This document shows, in pieces, positions 33,219-43,384 of a stretch of 64,000 nucleotides of DNA; positions within the stretch are counted from its first letter, which is position 1, and the number at the start of each line of letters is the position of its first letter. The notes under the pieces are model-generated. The model worked only from the letters and a program-made list of their open reading frames with translations, did no database searches and had not been told where the DNA came from. Source of the DNA: Campylobacteraceae bacterium (GTDB lineage: Bacteria; Campylobacterota; Campylobacteria; Campylobacterales; Arcobacteraceae). The position numbers and the translations under genes were made by a program. The DNA lies in contig JABXII010000005.1 of NCBI GenBank assembly GCA_013373175.1, positions 1 to 64,000 on the forward strand. The letters run 5' to 3'.

Positions 33219-34088
33219 TTGAAACTTACAAAAAGTGCTAAAAAGCTTGAAAATAGAAATACAGCAGGTATTATATTAAAACCAGATTCACCTGAAATAG
33301 AAAAAGAATACTATGAAATAGTTGATTATTTCAAAGCACATAATATAGAAGTCTTTTTAGAAGAAAAAAGTTCTAAAATGATAAATTTAAATAATGGATA
33401 CAGCTTAGAAGAACTATGTCAAAAAGTGGATTTTTTAGTATCAGTTGGTGGAGATGGTACTTTATTATCAGTTGTTAGAAATTCATTTAAACATGATATC
33501 CCTATCTTAGGTGTTCACATGGGAACATTAGGATTTTTAACTGACATTGTATATGAAGAATTACCAAAATTTTTAATAGATTTTTTCAATGACAACTACA
33601 GAATAGATAATCGAATGCTCGTAGAGTGTCAAGTAAATGATAAAAATTTTGTTGCTTTTAATGACATAGTCATTTCAAGAAAGACTGTTTCTTCTATGAT
33701 AAAAATAAAAGCAAAAATTGATGGTGCTTCTTTTAACAATTATTATGGAGATGGAGTTATTATTTCTACTCCTACTGGCTCAACTGCATATAATTTATCA
33801 GTAGGTGGTCCCGTTGTTTATCCTCTTACAGAAGCTTTCATTATAACTCCTGTTGCGCCTCATAGTCTTACACAAAGACCACTTGTAATGCCAGCAGATA
33901 TTGAAATAGAGTTTAAGATAAAAGATGAACAAGGAGCAGTACTTTTAATTGATGGACAAGATACTTATGAAGTTGAAAATAATACAGTAATAAAAGTAAC
34001 TATCGCAAAGCAAAAAGCTAAGCTAATACATAGAACAAAGAGAAACTTCTTTGAAGTTTTAAATGATAAATTACAGTGGGGTAATTAA
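33219..34088 (+). CDS. nadK: NAD kinase
   Basis: Phosphorylates NAD+ to NADP+ with ATP or polyphosphate. The 289-residue product has the GGDGT motif in VSVGGDGTLLSV, the NDI motif in AFNDIVISRKT, and TPTGSTAYNLSVGGPVV, which binds the nucleotide. Length is normal. The start is TTG with AGGA at 33208-33211. It directly precedes a recN-like gene (gap of 4 bases), the nadK-recN pair being common in many bacteria. Confidence 0.96.
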   Translation: MKLTKSAKKLENRNTAGIILKPDSPEIEKEYYEIVDYFKAHNIEVFLEEKSSKMINLNNGYSLEELCQKVDFLVSVGGDGTLLSVVRNSFKHDIPILGVHMGTLGFLTDIVYEELPKFLIDFFNDNYRIDNRMLVECQVNDKNFVAFNDIVISRKTVSSMIKIKAKIDGASFNNYYGDGVIISTPTGSTAYNLSVGGPVVYPLTEAFIITPVAPHSLTQRPLVMPADIEIEFKIKDEQGAVLLIDGQDTYEVENNTVIKVTIAKQKAKLIHRTKRNFFEVLNDKLQWGN

Positions 34089-34092
34089 TTTT

Positions 34093-35631
34093 ATGATTGA
34101 AAGAATTTATTTAAAAGATTTTTTATCGTTTAAAGAAGTTGAAATGGAACTTGATAAAGGTCTTGTTGTTTTTACTGGTCCTTCAGGAGCTGGTAAATCA
34201 GTTTTGATGCAATCTATTTTATCGTTATTTGCAATAACTGACAGTAAACCAAGTTTAGGAGAGATATCTTTAATAGATTCAAAAATTGAAGATGAAGTTT
34301 ATGATATTTCAAAAGATGATGATATTGTAATAAAACAAATAAAAAAAGATAAAGTAAGATTCTTTTTAAATAATCAAACTGTTTCTAAAAAGAATTTAAA
34401 TAACTTTTCAAAGAAGTTAATAAAACATCTTCACCTAAAAGATACAAGCGATTTTGATAGTAAAAAACTGATTGCCTTTTTAGACTCTTTATGTATGAAA
34501 AATAATAAAGAATTTAAAGCTTTAAAAGAGCAATTTGATGAAGAGTATAAAGAACTAGAAAAGACAAAAAAAGAGCTTGCAAAAATTAAAGAAGATGAAC
34601 TTAAACTAGAAGATTTAAAAGAGTTTGCAAAATTTGAGATTGAAAAAATCGAAAGTATAAATCCAAAAATTGATGAGTTTGAAGAACTTGATTCTATAAA
34701 GAAAAAACTATCAAAAAAAGAGAAAATAGAAGAGGCTATAAAATTAGCTAGTCCTATTTTTGATTATACTTCTCATGTAAATAGTGCTTTAGAGTTATTA
34801 GATGAAGATTCAAGCTTTTTTGATGAGAGTATAAATGAACTAAATAATATTTTTGAGAAGTTTAATGACTCTTTATATGAACTTGAAGAGTTAGATATAG
34901 AAACAGTTTTAGATAGACTAGAAAAGCTTTCAGGTCTACAAAAAAGATTTGGTTCTATTGAAGAAGCACTTGCTTATAAAGAAGAAAAGCAAAAAGAGTT
35001 AGATGGTTATGAAAATATCTCTTTTGAAAAATCTGTTTTAGAAAAAAACTTAAAAAAACTACAAGAGAGTGTTTCTATTTTAGTAGAGAAAATATCTTCA
35101 TATAGAAAAGAAGCAGTTATAGTTTTAGTTGAGAAAATAAATCACTATCTAAAATATTTATATCTTTCAAATGCAGCAATTACACTAGAAAAAAAAGAGT
35201 TAGACAATACAGGAATAGATGAAGTTATTTTTGAGTTAAATGGAGTTAACCTTGATACTATTAGTAGTGGTGAGTTTAATAGACTAAGACTTGCTTTATT
35301 AACTTCAATTAGTGAGTTTGAGATTGTAAGTAATGGAATTTTATTTTTAGATGAAATTGATGCAAATTTAAGTGGTAAAGAAAGTTCTGCAATTGCAACA
35401 GTTCTAGAAAAACTTTCACAAAACTATCAAATATTTGCTATTTCTCATCAACCACAACTTACGTCAACTGCCGATATTCATTTTCTAGTTGATAAAAAAG
35501 ATGGCGTTTCAAGTGTTAAAAAACTTGATGATAAATCAAGAGTAGATGAAATTGCAAGAATGATTAGTGGAGCAGATATAACAGAAGATGCTTATACTTT
35601 TGCAAAGAATCTTTTAGAAAAAAGAGTTTAA
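34093..35631 (+). CDS. recN: RecN-like DNA repair ATPase
   Basis: SMC-like ATPase of 512 residues involved in double-strand break repair. Walker A is GPSGAGKSVLMQ (about residues 26-37), followed by a long charged coiled coil (about residues 145-350), the ABC signature ISSGEFNRLRLALL, and Walker B ILFLDEIDANLSGKES with SHQPQL as the switch His region. It is shorter than the E. coli protein (about 553), as is common in this class. I chose ATG 34093; a more upstream ATG at 34063 lies within nadK. Its last four bases overlap the end of the convergent ankyrin gene. Confidence 0.88.
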   Translation: MIERIYLKDFLSFKEVEMELDKGLVVFTGPSGAGKSVLMQSILSLFAITDSKPSLGEISLIDSKIEDEVYDISKDDDIVIKQIKKDKVRFFLNNQTVSKKNLNNFSKKLIKHLHLKDTSDFDSKKLIAFLDSLCMKNNKEFKALKEQFDEEYKELEKTKKELAKIKEDELKLEDLKEFAKFEIEKIESINPKIDEFEELDSIKKKLSKKEKIEEAIKLASPIFDYTSHVNSALELLDEDSSFFDESINELNNIFEKFNDSLYELEELDIETVLDRLEKLSGLQKRFGSIEEALAYKEEKQKELDGYENISFEKSVLEKNLKKLQESVSILVEKISSYRKEAVIVLVEKINHYLKYLYLSNAAITLEKKELDNTGIDEVIFELNGVNLDTISSGEFNRLRLALLTSISEFEIVSNGILFLDEIDANLSGKESSAIATVLEKLSQNYQIFAISHQPQLTSTADIHFLVDKKDGVSSVKKLDDKSRVDEIARMISGADITEDAYTFAKNLLEKRV

Positions 35632-37541
35632 GAAGAAACTTCAAACTCTTTTTTCATATTTGAGATAAGTTTCGTAACTTTCTCTTTTTTTATTGCATCT
35701 TTAGTATCTTCTAAAATTTTTGGAAGAGTACCATGGAATTTTTTCAAGAAAGTTAAAATATATTTTGTCTTCTTATGAGGATTATTTATATGAGCTCCTT
35801 TTTCTAACATTTCTGAAACTATTTTTGTATAACCTAAAAATGCTGCATAATTAATAGGTAAAACTCCAAATTTATCAGGAGTGTTTAATAACTCTTGGCA
35901 ATGAGCATAGATATATTTAAACATCTTTAAATCATTTTTCCATACAGCATTATGAAGCATATGTCGACCTTTATTATCAACTGCTTTTAAATTTGCTCCA
36001 TTTTTCATCAATATTCTAACAACACTAATATCTAAATCTAAAATAGCTTTATGTAAAACAACTCCACCAAAAGAGTCTTTTGCATTTACATTCGCCCCCA
36101 GTAGTAAAATTGTATTTAGATTTTCATAATATTTTTTCTTTTTTACTTCATTCTCTTCTTTTATGTTCTCTTCCATATATTTGTAAAGAACATGATAACC
36201 TTCCATATCAGTTTGATTTATGTCTGCACCATATCGAATAAGTAATTTAATTAAATCAAAACTTCCATATCTTAGTGCTTCAAAAAAGTATGGCTCTCTT
36301 TTTGAATTAAGCATAGTAAGGTTTGCATTTGTATTTTGTAAAATTGCTTCAAGAAGTGTAATATAGTCTGTATTAAAACTAATCTCAGGAAATCTTGGCT
36401 TTTTTTCACTTTTAACTGTTAATATTGCTTCAATTAGTTTTTCAATTGCAGTTATATTATCTTTATCTTTTATATTTGGATCTGCTCCAAAATCAATCAA
36501 TATTTGATTTATTTCAGTAAAACTTGAATCTTTAATAATTGATTGACTAAGGGCAGTTTGTCTATCTCTATTTTTTATATTTATATCAACTTCACAATCA
36601 AGTAGAATATTTAGTATTTTTACAGATTTATATTTTACAGGAAGGGATACAGCTGTTTCATTTGCATAATTGCAAGTATCTAAGTTAAGTCCACTATTAG
36701 CAACTATTGGAATCATGCTAATTAAGTTTTCTAACTCTTTAACTTCCTCTTCATAATCATCTACAATTGCATTTTCTATTTTATACTCTTTTTCTAAAAC
36801 AATAGATAGTAAGTGCAATAGAATATTGTTACCTTTCTCATCAACATGGTTAATATCAACAATTTGTGTAAAAGGAGCAAACAGTTTTTTACTTTTAACT
36901 CCATTTTCAACAATATAAAACAGAGCATTTCTTTGATGTTCATCTTCTACACTAAATTTACTAAATCTAGGAATTAATAGTTTAAAAATCTTATCATCTA
37001 AATATGTTTCATTATAAAAAAGAATCTCTTCTTTATTTTTTAAATTTTTGTTGTCAAGTATATCTTGAACAATTTCAATTGATTTATTTTTTACAGCAAG
37101 TTGAAGAAGAGATAAACCTTTATGATTTTTTTTATTTACATCAGTAATTTTATCTTTGATTTTTTTATAGATATCAATTAAATTATTTTCAATAATATAC
37201 TCAACTGCAGAGGTTTTATCATAGTCAAGCTTATTTACGTCGACATTATATTTTATAAGTTCTTCTATACATTTTACATAATTATATTTGCAAGCAATTA
37301 ATAGTGCAGTTTGACCTTCTCCATCAACATCTCTTACATTTATGCCATTTTTTAGTAACCAAGCAACAGCTTTAGGATTGTTTTCTAATGTAGCAATATG
37401 TAAAAAGTTTTGTAAATTTTGATTTGTATGATTAATATTAATATGTTCTAAAATTGAATTTGCTTTAGATTCATTGAAATTTTTACTCTTAATTTCATCA
37501 ATTAAATCATCAGCAGTTTTTTTAAATAGTTTTCCAATCAT
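35628..37541 (-). CDS. Large ankyrin-repeat protein
   Basis: 637 residues built mostly from ankyrin repeats, seen as repeated units such as KAVAWLLKNGINVRDVDGEG, TALLIACKYNYVKCIEELI, DLIKLLIRYGADINQTDMEG and KAILDLDISVVRILMKNGANL; roughly twelve to fifteen repeats, some degenerate in the middle. No signal peptide, membrane helix or catalytic domain is seen, so it is a cytoplasmic binding scaffold of unknown target. I chose the ATG at 37541 (minus strand) because GGAG lies 5 bases before it; an upstream in-frame ATG at 37571 lacks one. It is divergent from the CZB chemoreceptor. Confidence 0.85.
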   Translation of the reverse strand: MIGKLFKKTADDLIDEIKSKNFNESKANSILEHININHTNQNLQNFLHIATLENNPKAVAWLLKNGINVRDVDGEGQTALLIACKYNYVKCIEELIKYNVDVNKLDYDKTSAVEYIIENNLIDIYKKIKDKITDVNKKNHKGLSLLQLAVKNKSIEIVQDILDNKNLKNKEEILFYNETYLDDKIFKLLIPRFSKFSVEDEHQRNALFYIVENGVKSKKLFAPFTQIVDINHVDEKGNNILLHLLSIVLEKEYKIENAIVDDYEEEVKELENLISMIPIVANSGLNLDTCNYANETAVSLPVKYKSVKILNILLDCEVDINIKNRDRQTALSQSIIKDSSFTEINQILIDFGADPNIKDKDNITAIEKLIEAILTVKSEKKPRFPEISFNTDYITLLEAILQNTNANLTMLNSKREPYFFEALRYGSFDLIKLLIRYGADINQTDMEGYHVLYKYMEENIKEENEVKKKKYYENLNTILLLGANVNAKDSFGGVVLHKAILDLDISVVRILMKNGANLKAVDNKGRHMLHNAVWKNDLKMFKYIYAHCQELLNTPDKFGVLPINYAAFLGYTKIVSEMLEKGAHINNPHKKTKYILTFLKKFHGTLPKILEDTKDAIKKEKVTKLISNMKKEFEVSS

Positions 37542-37675
37542 ATTTTCTCCATTAAAATCGGATTTTATCATAAATAAAGAAAAATAAAAATAATTTTTAC
37601 AAAATCTATGGGTAACTTGACAAATTTTGTTTTTTAAAGCTAAAATAAATCAAAATAATGAAAAGGGATGCTAGA

Positions 37676-40594
37676 ATGGGAGGATTATCAATTAAAGGGA
37701 AGTTATTACTTATTTCTCTAATTGCAATTGTATTAGTTACAATTACAACTGCAATACAATCTATTTACTCTATACAAGAACTATCTAAGAAGGACGTTAA
37801 CAAATTTAGGGAAGAAGCTTACTTAAAAAAAGAAAAAGAGCTGCAAAACTATGTTTCTTTAGCTATGAAGACAGTTGACTCTTATTATAAAAGAACAGCT
37901 ATTGATAAAGTAAAGTTTGAAGTTCAAGAGGAACTTAAAAAGCAAACAGGGTTTCTTTTTTCAATATTAGAATCTGAATACAAGAGATTAAATGGAAAAG
38001 TATCTCAAGATGAATTAAAATCTAGACTTAGAAGTATCGTTGAGGGGACAAGATATGGAAAGACTGGATATTTTTGGATTAATGATACTGATGCAGTAAT
38101 CGTAATGCATCCATTTAAACCACAACTAAATAACAAAGATTTATCTGAGTTTAAAGACAAAGGTGGAAAGAAAATCTTTACAGTATTTGCAGATGTTGCA
38201 AAAAAAGATGGATCAGGTTTTGTTGATTATGTTTGGCCTAAACCAGGATTTGAAAAGCCACAGCCAAAGGTTTCTTTTGTAAAATTATTCGAGCCATTTA
38301 ATTGGGTCGTTGGAACAGGTGAATATGTTTCAGATGTTTCATCAAATCTTAAAAAAGATGCTTTACAAGCTATTAAAAATATGGGATATGGAAATAATGG
38401 ATATTTCTGGATTAATGATTCACATCCAAAAATGATTATGCATCCATTTAAACCTGCACTTGATGGAAAAGATTTATCAAAGGTAAAAGACTCAGCGGGT
38501 AAATTATTATTTAACGAGATGTCAAAAATTGCAAATGCTAAATCTGAAGGTGGACTTGTTAAGTATATGTGGGAAAAACCAGGGAAAGATGTTCCTCAAC
38601 AAAAATTCTCATTTGTACAAAAATTTGAACCATGGGATTGGATTATTGGTACAGGTGAATATGTTGATGATGTAGAAGATAGTATTTTAGCAATGGAGCA
38701 AAGAACTAAAGATGAAATTAGTTCTATAATTACATATATACTTATATTTATTTTAATTTCTGTTGTAGTTATTTATGCTGTTTACTCTTACTTAATTAAA
38801 AAAGTAATTGGGAACCCATTAGAAGACTTAAAAAATGCAATTGAAAATCTTAAAAGCTCAAACAGTAATGATATGATTGAGAAAAAGAATGATGATGAAA
38901 TTGGAAAAGTAGTTGATTCTTTTAACGGTTATATAAAATCTTTACAAGATGAACATGCGCAAGATGCCATTGTAATTGAAGAAGTTAAAGATGTAATTCA
39001 AAAAGTAAATAATGGATTCTATGTTTATAAAGTAAATGCGAGTTCTAGTAATCCACAAATTCAAGAGTTAAAAACTTCAATTAACTCTATGATTGAAGGT
39101 ACTAATACAAAATTAGAAGAGATAAATAAAATTTTAATTGAGTATGGTAACTCTAATTTCGATTATAAAACAAGTAGTAAACATGCTGTATCAAATGGTA
39201 TTATTGGTTCTATTTTCACAAGTACAAAACAACTTGGGGGAACAGTATCAGAGTTCTTATCTATGATTACAACTACAGGTGAAAAGTTAAATAATGATAC
39301 AGATATCTTATCTTCTTCTTCATCTACCTTATCTACAGCTGCAAATGAACAAGCTGCTTCATTAGAAGAAACAGCAGCAGCAGTTGAAGAAATTACTTCG
39401 ATTATTAAATCAAGTAATGAAAAAGTAAATAGAATGTCAATCTTAGCAAATGATTTAAATAAATCAGCTCAAGATGGACAAGAATTAGCTACTAAAACAA
39501 CTAGTGCAATGGAAGAAATTGATGTACAAGTTAGTTCAATCAATGAAGCAATTACAGTAATTGATCAAATTGCATTCCAAACAAATATTCTATCACTAAA
39601 CGCAGCAGTTGAAGCAGCAACAGCAGGTGAAGCAGGAAAAGGTTTTGCGGTTGTTGCAGGAGAAGTTAGAAACTTAGCTAGTAGATCAGCTGAAGCAGCT
39701 AAAGAGATTAAGAGTTTAGTTGAAAGTGCAACGTCTAAAGCCAATGAAGGTAAACAAATTGCAAATAATATGATTGGTGGATATTCTGACTTAAGTTCTA
39801 AAGTTACTGAAACAATTGGATTAATTTCTGATGTAAATAGTGCAAGTAAAGAACAAGAAACAGGAATTATTCAAATTAATGATGTAGTTAACTCTTTAGA
39901 CCAAGCTACACAAAGAAATGCAGAGTCTTCAACTCAAATTAGTAACCTTGCAAATGAAGTTGCAGGATTATCTACTAACATGCTTGAGATTGCAGATAGA
40001 GCAAACTTTAATAAAGACAAGAAGAATGAGATTTGTGATGTAAATTTAGTATTTGAAATTGCAAAACTTAAAAATGATCATATTAAGTTCAAAAATGAGA
40101 ACTTTGCAAAAGTAGGAAGTTCAAATAGTTCTTGGACAGTAAAAACTTGCAAAGAGTGTGATTTTGGTAAGTGGATTGTAGACCAAGAAAATGCAGGTAA
40201 AGACTTCACAAGAACTTCTACTTGGCCTTCATTAAAAGAGCAACATCAAAATGTACACCAAGCAGTGCAAGAGTATGTTGATGAAAATGCTAAAAATGCT
40301 TCAAATGAAAAGTTAGAAGCAATCTCTAAGAAGTTAGAAGATTCTACACAAAGCTTATTTGATATGATGGATAATATTAAAGTAGAGCATTGTAAAACTT
40401 ATATAAAAGAGGAAACTATTGAAGAAAAACCAACAATAGAACCTAAAAAAGAAGAACCTGTAAGAAAACATGTTCCAAAAGAGACTGCTTCTGTAAAAAA
40501 AGCAGAACCTACTACTAGTTCTACAAGTTCAACTTCAGCAAGTAAAACAATAACTGCAAATAATAATGACGATGATGAGTGGGAAAGCTTCTAA
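37676..40594 (+). CDS. Chemoreceptor with tandem Cache modules, CZB zinc domain and C-terminal pentapeptide
   Basis: A 972-residue methyl-accepting chemotaxis protein. Two homologous sCache_2-type modules lie at about residues 120-220 and 235-330: each has GYFWIND, MHPFKP, then EP(F/W)(N/D)W and GTGEYV. Membrane helices are near residues 7-27 and 350-375. The signalling tip is [19 protein letters not shown] domain follows (His802, C825-KE-C828-DFGKW, then HQNVHQ and EHCK), which in other chemoreceptors binds zinc and senses hypochlorite or zinc. After a Pro/Glu/Lys/Ser/Thr-rich linker it ends EWESF. ATG 37676 was chosen for its AAAGGG site; ATG 37658 lacks one. Confidence 0.93.
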   Translation: MGGLSIKGKLLLISLIAIVLVTITTAIQSIYSIQELSKKDVNKFREEAYLKKEKELQNYVSLAMKTVDSYYKRTAIDKVKFEVQEELKKQTGFLFSILESEYKRLNGKVSQDELKSRLRSIVEGTRYGKTGYFWINDTDAVIVMHPFKPQLNNKDLSEFKDKGGKKIFTVFADVAKKDGSGFVDYVWPKPGFEKPQPKVSFVKLFEPFNWVVGTGEYVSDVSSNLKKDALQAIKNMGYGNNGYFWINDSHPKMIMHPFKPALDGKDLSKVKDSAGKLLFNEMSKIANAKSEGGLVKYMWEKPGKDVPQQKFSFVQKFEPWDWIIGTGEYVDDVEDSILAMEQRTKDEISSIITYILIFILISVVVIYAVYSYLIKKVIGNPLEDLKNAIENLKSSNSNDMIEKKNDDEIGKVVDSFNGYIKSLQDEHAQDAIVIEEVKDVIQKVNNGFYVYKVNASSSNPQIQELKTSINSMIEGTNTKLEEINKILIEYGNSNFDYKTSSKHAVSNGIIGSIFTSTKQLGGTVSEFLSMITTTGEKLNNDTDILSSSSSTLSTAANEQAASLEETAAAVEEITSIIKSSNEKVNRMSILANDLNKSAQDGQELATKTTSAMEEIDVQVSSINEAITVIDQIAFQTNILSLNAAVEAATAGEAGKGFAVVAGEVRNLASRSAEAAKEIKSLVESATSKANEGKQIANNMIGGYSDLSSKVTETIGLISDVNSASKEQETGIIQINDVVNSLDQATQRNAESSTQISNLANEVAGLSTNMLEIADRANFNKDKKNEICDVNLVFEIAKLKNDHIKFKNENFAKVGSSNSSWTVKTCKECDFGKWIVDQENAGKDFTRTSTWPSLKEQHQNVHQAVQEYVDENAKNASNEKLEAISKKLEDSTQSLFDMMDNIKVEHCKTYIKEETIEEKPTIEPKKEEPVRKHVPKETASVKKAEPTTSSTSSTSASKTITANNNDDDEWESF

Positions 40595-40602
40595 GAAGCT
40601 TC
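40582..40602 (+). terminator. Hairpin around the stop codon of the CZB chemoreceptor gene
   Basis: AAGCTTC and GAAGCTT pair around the TAA stop codon (40592-40594), with flanking GGA/TCC extending the stem. TTCTTCATCTTC follows. Probable 3'-end stabiliser or weak terminator. Confidence 0.5.
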
Positions 40603-40678
40603 CTTCTTCATCTTCATAATCTAAATCTTATAAAATCTAACTAATTTTTTTTAAACTTTAAACTATAGAAATTTTTGA

Positions 40679-40684
40679 TATAAT
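40679..40684 (+). promoter_or_regulatory. Probable -10 box of the U32 gene
   Basis: TATAAT at 40679-40684 within GATATAATCACGTT, a context nearly repeated before purE (GATAAAATCACGTG at 43347-43360). No -35 box is seen. Confidence 0.5.
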
Positions 40685-40725
40685 CACGTTTTAAAAACAG
40701 TGTCTTGGAAACACAAAGGAATATA

Positions 40726-42039
40726 ATGAACAAAAATAATAAGGTAGAACTGCTTTCACCAGCTGGTAATTTAGAAAAATTAAAAATTGCCTTTGCCTAT
40801 GGTGCTGATGCAGTTTATGGTGGTGTAAGCCACTTTAGTTTAAGAATCAGAAGTGGAAAAGAGTTTAGCTTTGAAACTTTTAAAGAAGGTATTGATTACG
40901 CTCATGCAAGAGGTAAACAAGTTTATGCAACTATTAATGGTTTTCCATTTAACTCTCAAATAGATTTATTAAAAAAACATATTATTAAAATGGCAGAATT
41001 AGAACCAGATGCATTTATTGTTGCAGCACCTGGAGTTGTAAGACTTTGTAGAGAACTAGCTCCTCAAATACCAATTCATCTATCAACACAAGCAAATGTA
41101 TTAAACTATTTAGATGCCCAAGTATTTTGGGATATGGGTGTTAGAAGAATAATTGCAGCAAGGGAAATATCTTTAAAAGATGTTCAAGAGATTAAAAAAC
41201 ATTTACCAGAGATGGAAATAGAAATATTTGTACATGGTTCTATGTGTTTTGCTTACTCAGGAAGATGTTTAGTATCTGCTGTACAAATGGGAAGAGTTCC
41301 AAATAGAGGAAGTTGTGCAAATGACTGTAGATTTGAATATACTTTATACGCAGCAAATGAAGACCATAGTACGCTATTTAGACTTGAAGAAGAACCAGGT
41401 GTAGGGACATATATCTTTAATGCAAAAGATATGAACTTAGCTTCTCATGTTGATGAAATTTTAGAAAGTGGAGCAGTTGATTCTATTAAAATTGAAGGTA
41501 GAACAAAATCTCCATATTATGCTGCTGTAACAGCATATGCTTATAGAAAAGCAATTGATGATTATGAAGCTGGAAAATTTGAAGCAGATAAATATCAAGA
41601 AGAGTTAGCAACTACAAAAAATAGAGGCTTTACTGATGCTTATTTAGTACATAGACCTTTTGATAGAACAAATACTCAAAACCATGAATATGCTTTAAGT
41701 AAAGGAAGTTATGAAGTAAGTGGACTTATTACAGAAGATGAAGAACATTTCTATTGTAAATATAAAACTTATCCAAATGATGAAATTGAAATTTTTGCTC
41801 CAATAGGAAGTTCTATTTTAGAGTGTGAAAATGAGATTGGAAAAATTTATAAAAAAGAAGATGGTAAATATTATGTTTCATTTAAAAAGATTTTAACAGA
41901 GACTAATAAAGAGTTAGAATCAGTTCATAGTGGAAATACAAATAAAATCAAACTTCCAGGAAAACTGCCTTATCTAACTATGCTTAGAGTTAAAAGCGAA
42001 GAAGAAGAAAAATCTTGTGAAGGTTCTTGTAATAGTTAA
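40726..42039 (+). CDS. U32 family protein (TrhP/YegQ-like)
   Basis: A 437-residue U32-family protein. It starts with the typical VELLSPAGNLEKLKIAFAYGADAVYGG pattern (here in blocks VELLSPAGN and AFAYGADAVYGG), with the signature EIFVHGSMCFAYSGRCLVSAV and the cysteine cluster NRGSCANDCRFEY. These cysteines bind an iron-sulfur cluster in relatives such as TrhP, which hydroxylates uridine 34 of certain tRNAs using prephenate. That is the favoured role; older annotations call the family peptidases. ATG 40726 is preceded by AAAGGA, so an in-frame TTG at 40705 was not used. The GT9-like gene follows after 2 bases. Confidence 0.87.
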   Translation: MNKNNKVELLSPAGNLEKLKIAFAYGADAVYGGVSHFSLRIRSGKEFSFETFKEGIDYAHARGKQVYATINGFPFNSQIDLLKKHIIKMAELEPDAFIVAAPGVVRLCRELAPQIPIHLSTQANVLNYLDAQVFWDMGVRRIIAAREISLKDVQEIKKHLPEMEIEIFVHGSMCFAYSGRCLVSAVQMGRVPNRGSCANDCRFEYTLYAANEDHSTLFRLEEEPGVGTYIFNAKDMNLASHVDEILESGAVDSIKIEGRTKSPYYAAVTAYAYRKAIDDYEAGKFEADKYQEELATTKNRGFTDAYLVHRPFDRTNTQNHEYALSKGSYEVSGLITEDEEHFYCKYKTYPNDEIEIFAPIGSSILECENEIGKIYKKEDGKYYVSFKKILTETNKELESVHSGNTNKIKLPGKLPYLTMLRVKSEEEEKSCEGSCNS

Positions 42040-42041
42040 GA

Positions 42042-43349
42042 ATGGTAGTTTTTAGAGTTACAGATAATATAAATATCAAGACTACGGATGGGACTTTAGT
42101 AAAGTATGAAAAAGTTAAAAGCCCATCCAACTTACAAAATGAAACAATTTATATAACAACATTAGAAGATTTTGCAGATTTAAAAAAAGTCTTCGCAAGT
42201 GTTGGCAATAAATATAAAGCAAAAATTATTGATGAGGCAAAAATTAGATATCTTAGTCAATTTCCTAGAGAATTAGGAATTACTAATATAAATGAATACA
42301 ATATTACAAATAATTTAAACTATAAGTATAGAAATAAAATAGCTATGCAAAGCGACGAAAACCTTGTAGAGTCTGTTTATTTAAATGAAGATAAAAGTGA
42401 TTTAAAAAAACAAATAAGTGGAACACTAAAAAAAGATATAAAAGTTCTAATCTTAGGAAGTTTAGGTTCAAGTATTTCACAAATGATTTGTGCATGTAGT
42501 GCCCTTCGAATTTTCTATGAAAAATTAAAAAAGCAGTTTAAAACTGTAACTTTAGATATATATATTAACGCTTCAGAAAATAGATTTTATTCAAGAGATA
42601 AAATGATTTTCTCAAATCAAAATTTTGTAAACAAAGTTAGTGCTTTATCTATTGATGTTAAAGAGTTTTGTTCTTATGATTTTTTTGTTGATGCAAGTTC
42701 AGTTACAAAAAGAAGTTTTTATCAAACTCTAAATTATACTGATGCTTGGTTGTATAAACTAGGAATAGATTATAAAACTATACCAGAAGAGATGAAGTAT
42801 AATACGATAAATCTTACTTCATATAGACCAAAAAAAGAGTTGAAAGATAGACTTCAATTAATAAAACAAAAAGGTAAGGTTTTATTATTTCATCCTTATT
42901 CAGCAAACTCCTTTAAATCTATACCAAAAGACTATGCAGTAAAGTTACTTAAAAAAATGATAGAGAAAATGCCTGACTATGTATTTGTCTCTGCTTTAAA
43001 ATTAGACCCAAAATTTAAAAATGATAGATACTTTGACCTTTCAAATGATTCAAGTAGTTTCTTAGATTTCTGTTATATCATCTCAAATTGCGATAAAGCA
43101 TTTACAGTTAATACTTCAACATATCACATTGCAGATGCATTTTTTATACCAAGTGTTGTAGTCTTTACTGATTATGAGCAGAAAAAAAATGTAAAAGAGT
43201 ATGAATACTCTAATGCAATATATGTTAAAGACAAATCAAAAGATTACAGCCAGTTTATTTTCAAAAATGAATCTCTACTTTTATACCGGTTTGATGGATG
43301 GCAAGAACTTAAAGCTAGCAAAGTAATTAAATTATTAGAAAAACTTTGA
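42042..43349 (+). CDS. GT9-like (heptosyltransferase-fold) protein of unknown substrate
   Basis: 435 residues. The first 130 residues have no recognised domain. From about residue 130 the order resembles glycosyltransferase family 9: KVLILGSLGSSISQMICA (acceptor-side Rossmann start), then a second Rossmann domain with VLLFHPYSANSFKSIPKDYAV, comparable to the HPGASxxxKxWP block, and NCDKAFTVNTSTYHIADAF, comparable to the TGxxHLAAAL block. The usual catalytic residues are not clearly kept, so activity as a heptosyltransferase is uncertain. The tight spacing after the U32 gene suggests co-transcription. A GATAAAATCACG promoter-like site lies at its 3' end. Confidence 0.6.
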   Translation: MVVFRVTDNINIKTTDGTLVKYEKVKSPSNLQNETIYITTLEDFADLKKVFASVGNKYKAKIIDEAKIRYLSQFPRELGITNINEYNITNNLNYKYRNKIAMQSDENLVESVYLNEDKSDLKKQISGTLKKDIKVLILGSLGSSISQMICACSALRIFYEKLKKQFKTVTLDIYINASENRFYSRDKMIFSNQNFVNKVSALSIDVKEFCSYDFFVDASSVTKRSFYQTLNYTDAWLYKLGIDYKTIPEEMKYNTINLTSYRPKKELKDRLQLIKQKGKVLLFHPYSANSFKSIPKDYAVKLLKKMIEKMPDYVFVSALKLDPKFKNDRYFDLSNDSSSFLDFCYIISNCDKAFTVNTSTYHIADAFFIPSVVVFTDYEQKKNVKEYEYSNAIYVKDKSKDYSQFIFKNESLLLYRFDGWQELKASKVIKLLEKL

Positions 43350-43354
43350 TAAAA
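43347..43354 (+). promoter_or_regulatory. Probable -10 region of the purE homologue
   Basis: GATAAAAT at 43347-43354, overlapping the end of the GT9-like gene, in the same wider context (AATCACG) as the U32 promoter. It is about 30 bases before the purE-homologue start. Confidence 0.4.
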
Positions 43355-43384
43355 TCACGTGTTTAAAAAATAACAGGTGAGAAA

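Noticed and set aside
34063-34092. Upstream ATG extension of the recN-like gene
   Set aside because: It overlaps the end of nadK and adds residues not typical of the conserved N terminus, while ATG 34093 begins the usual MIERIYLKDFLSF.
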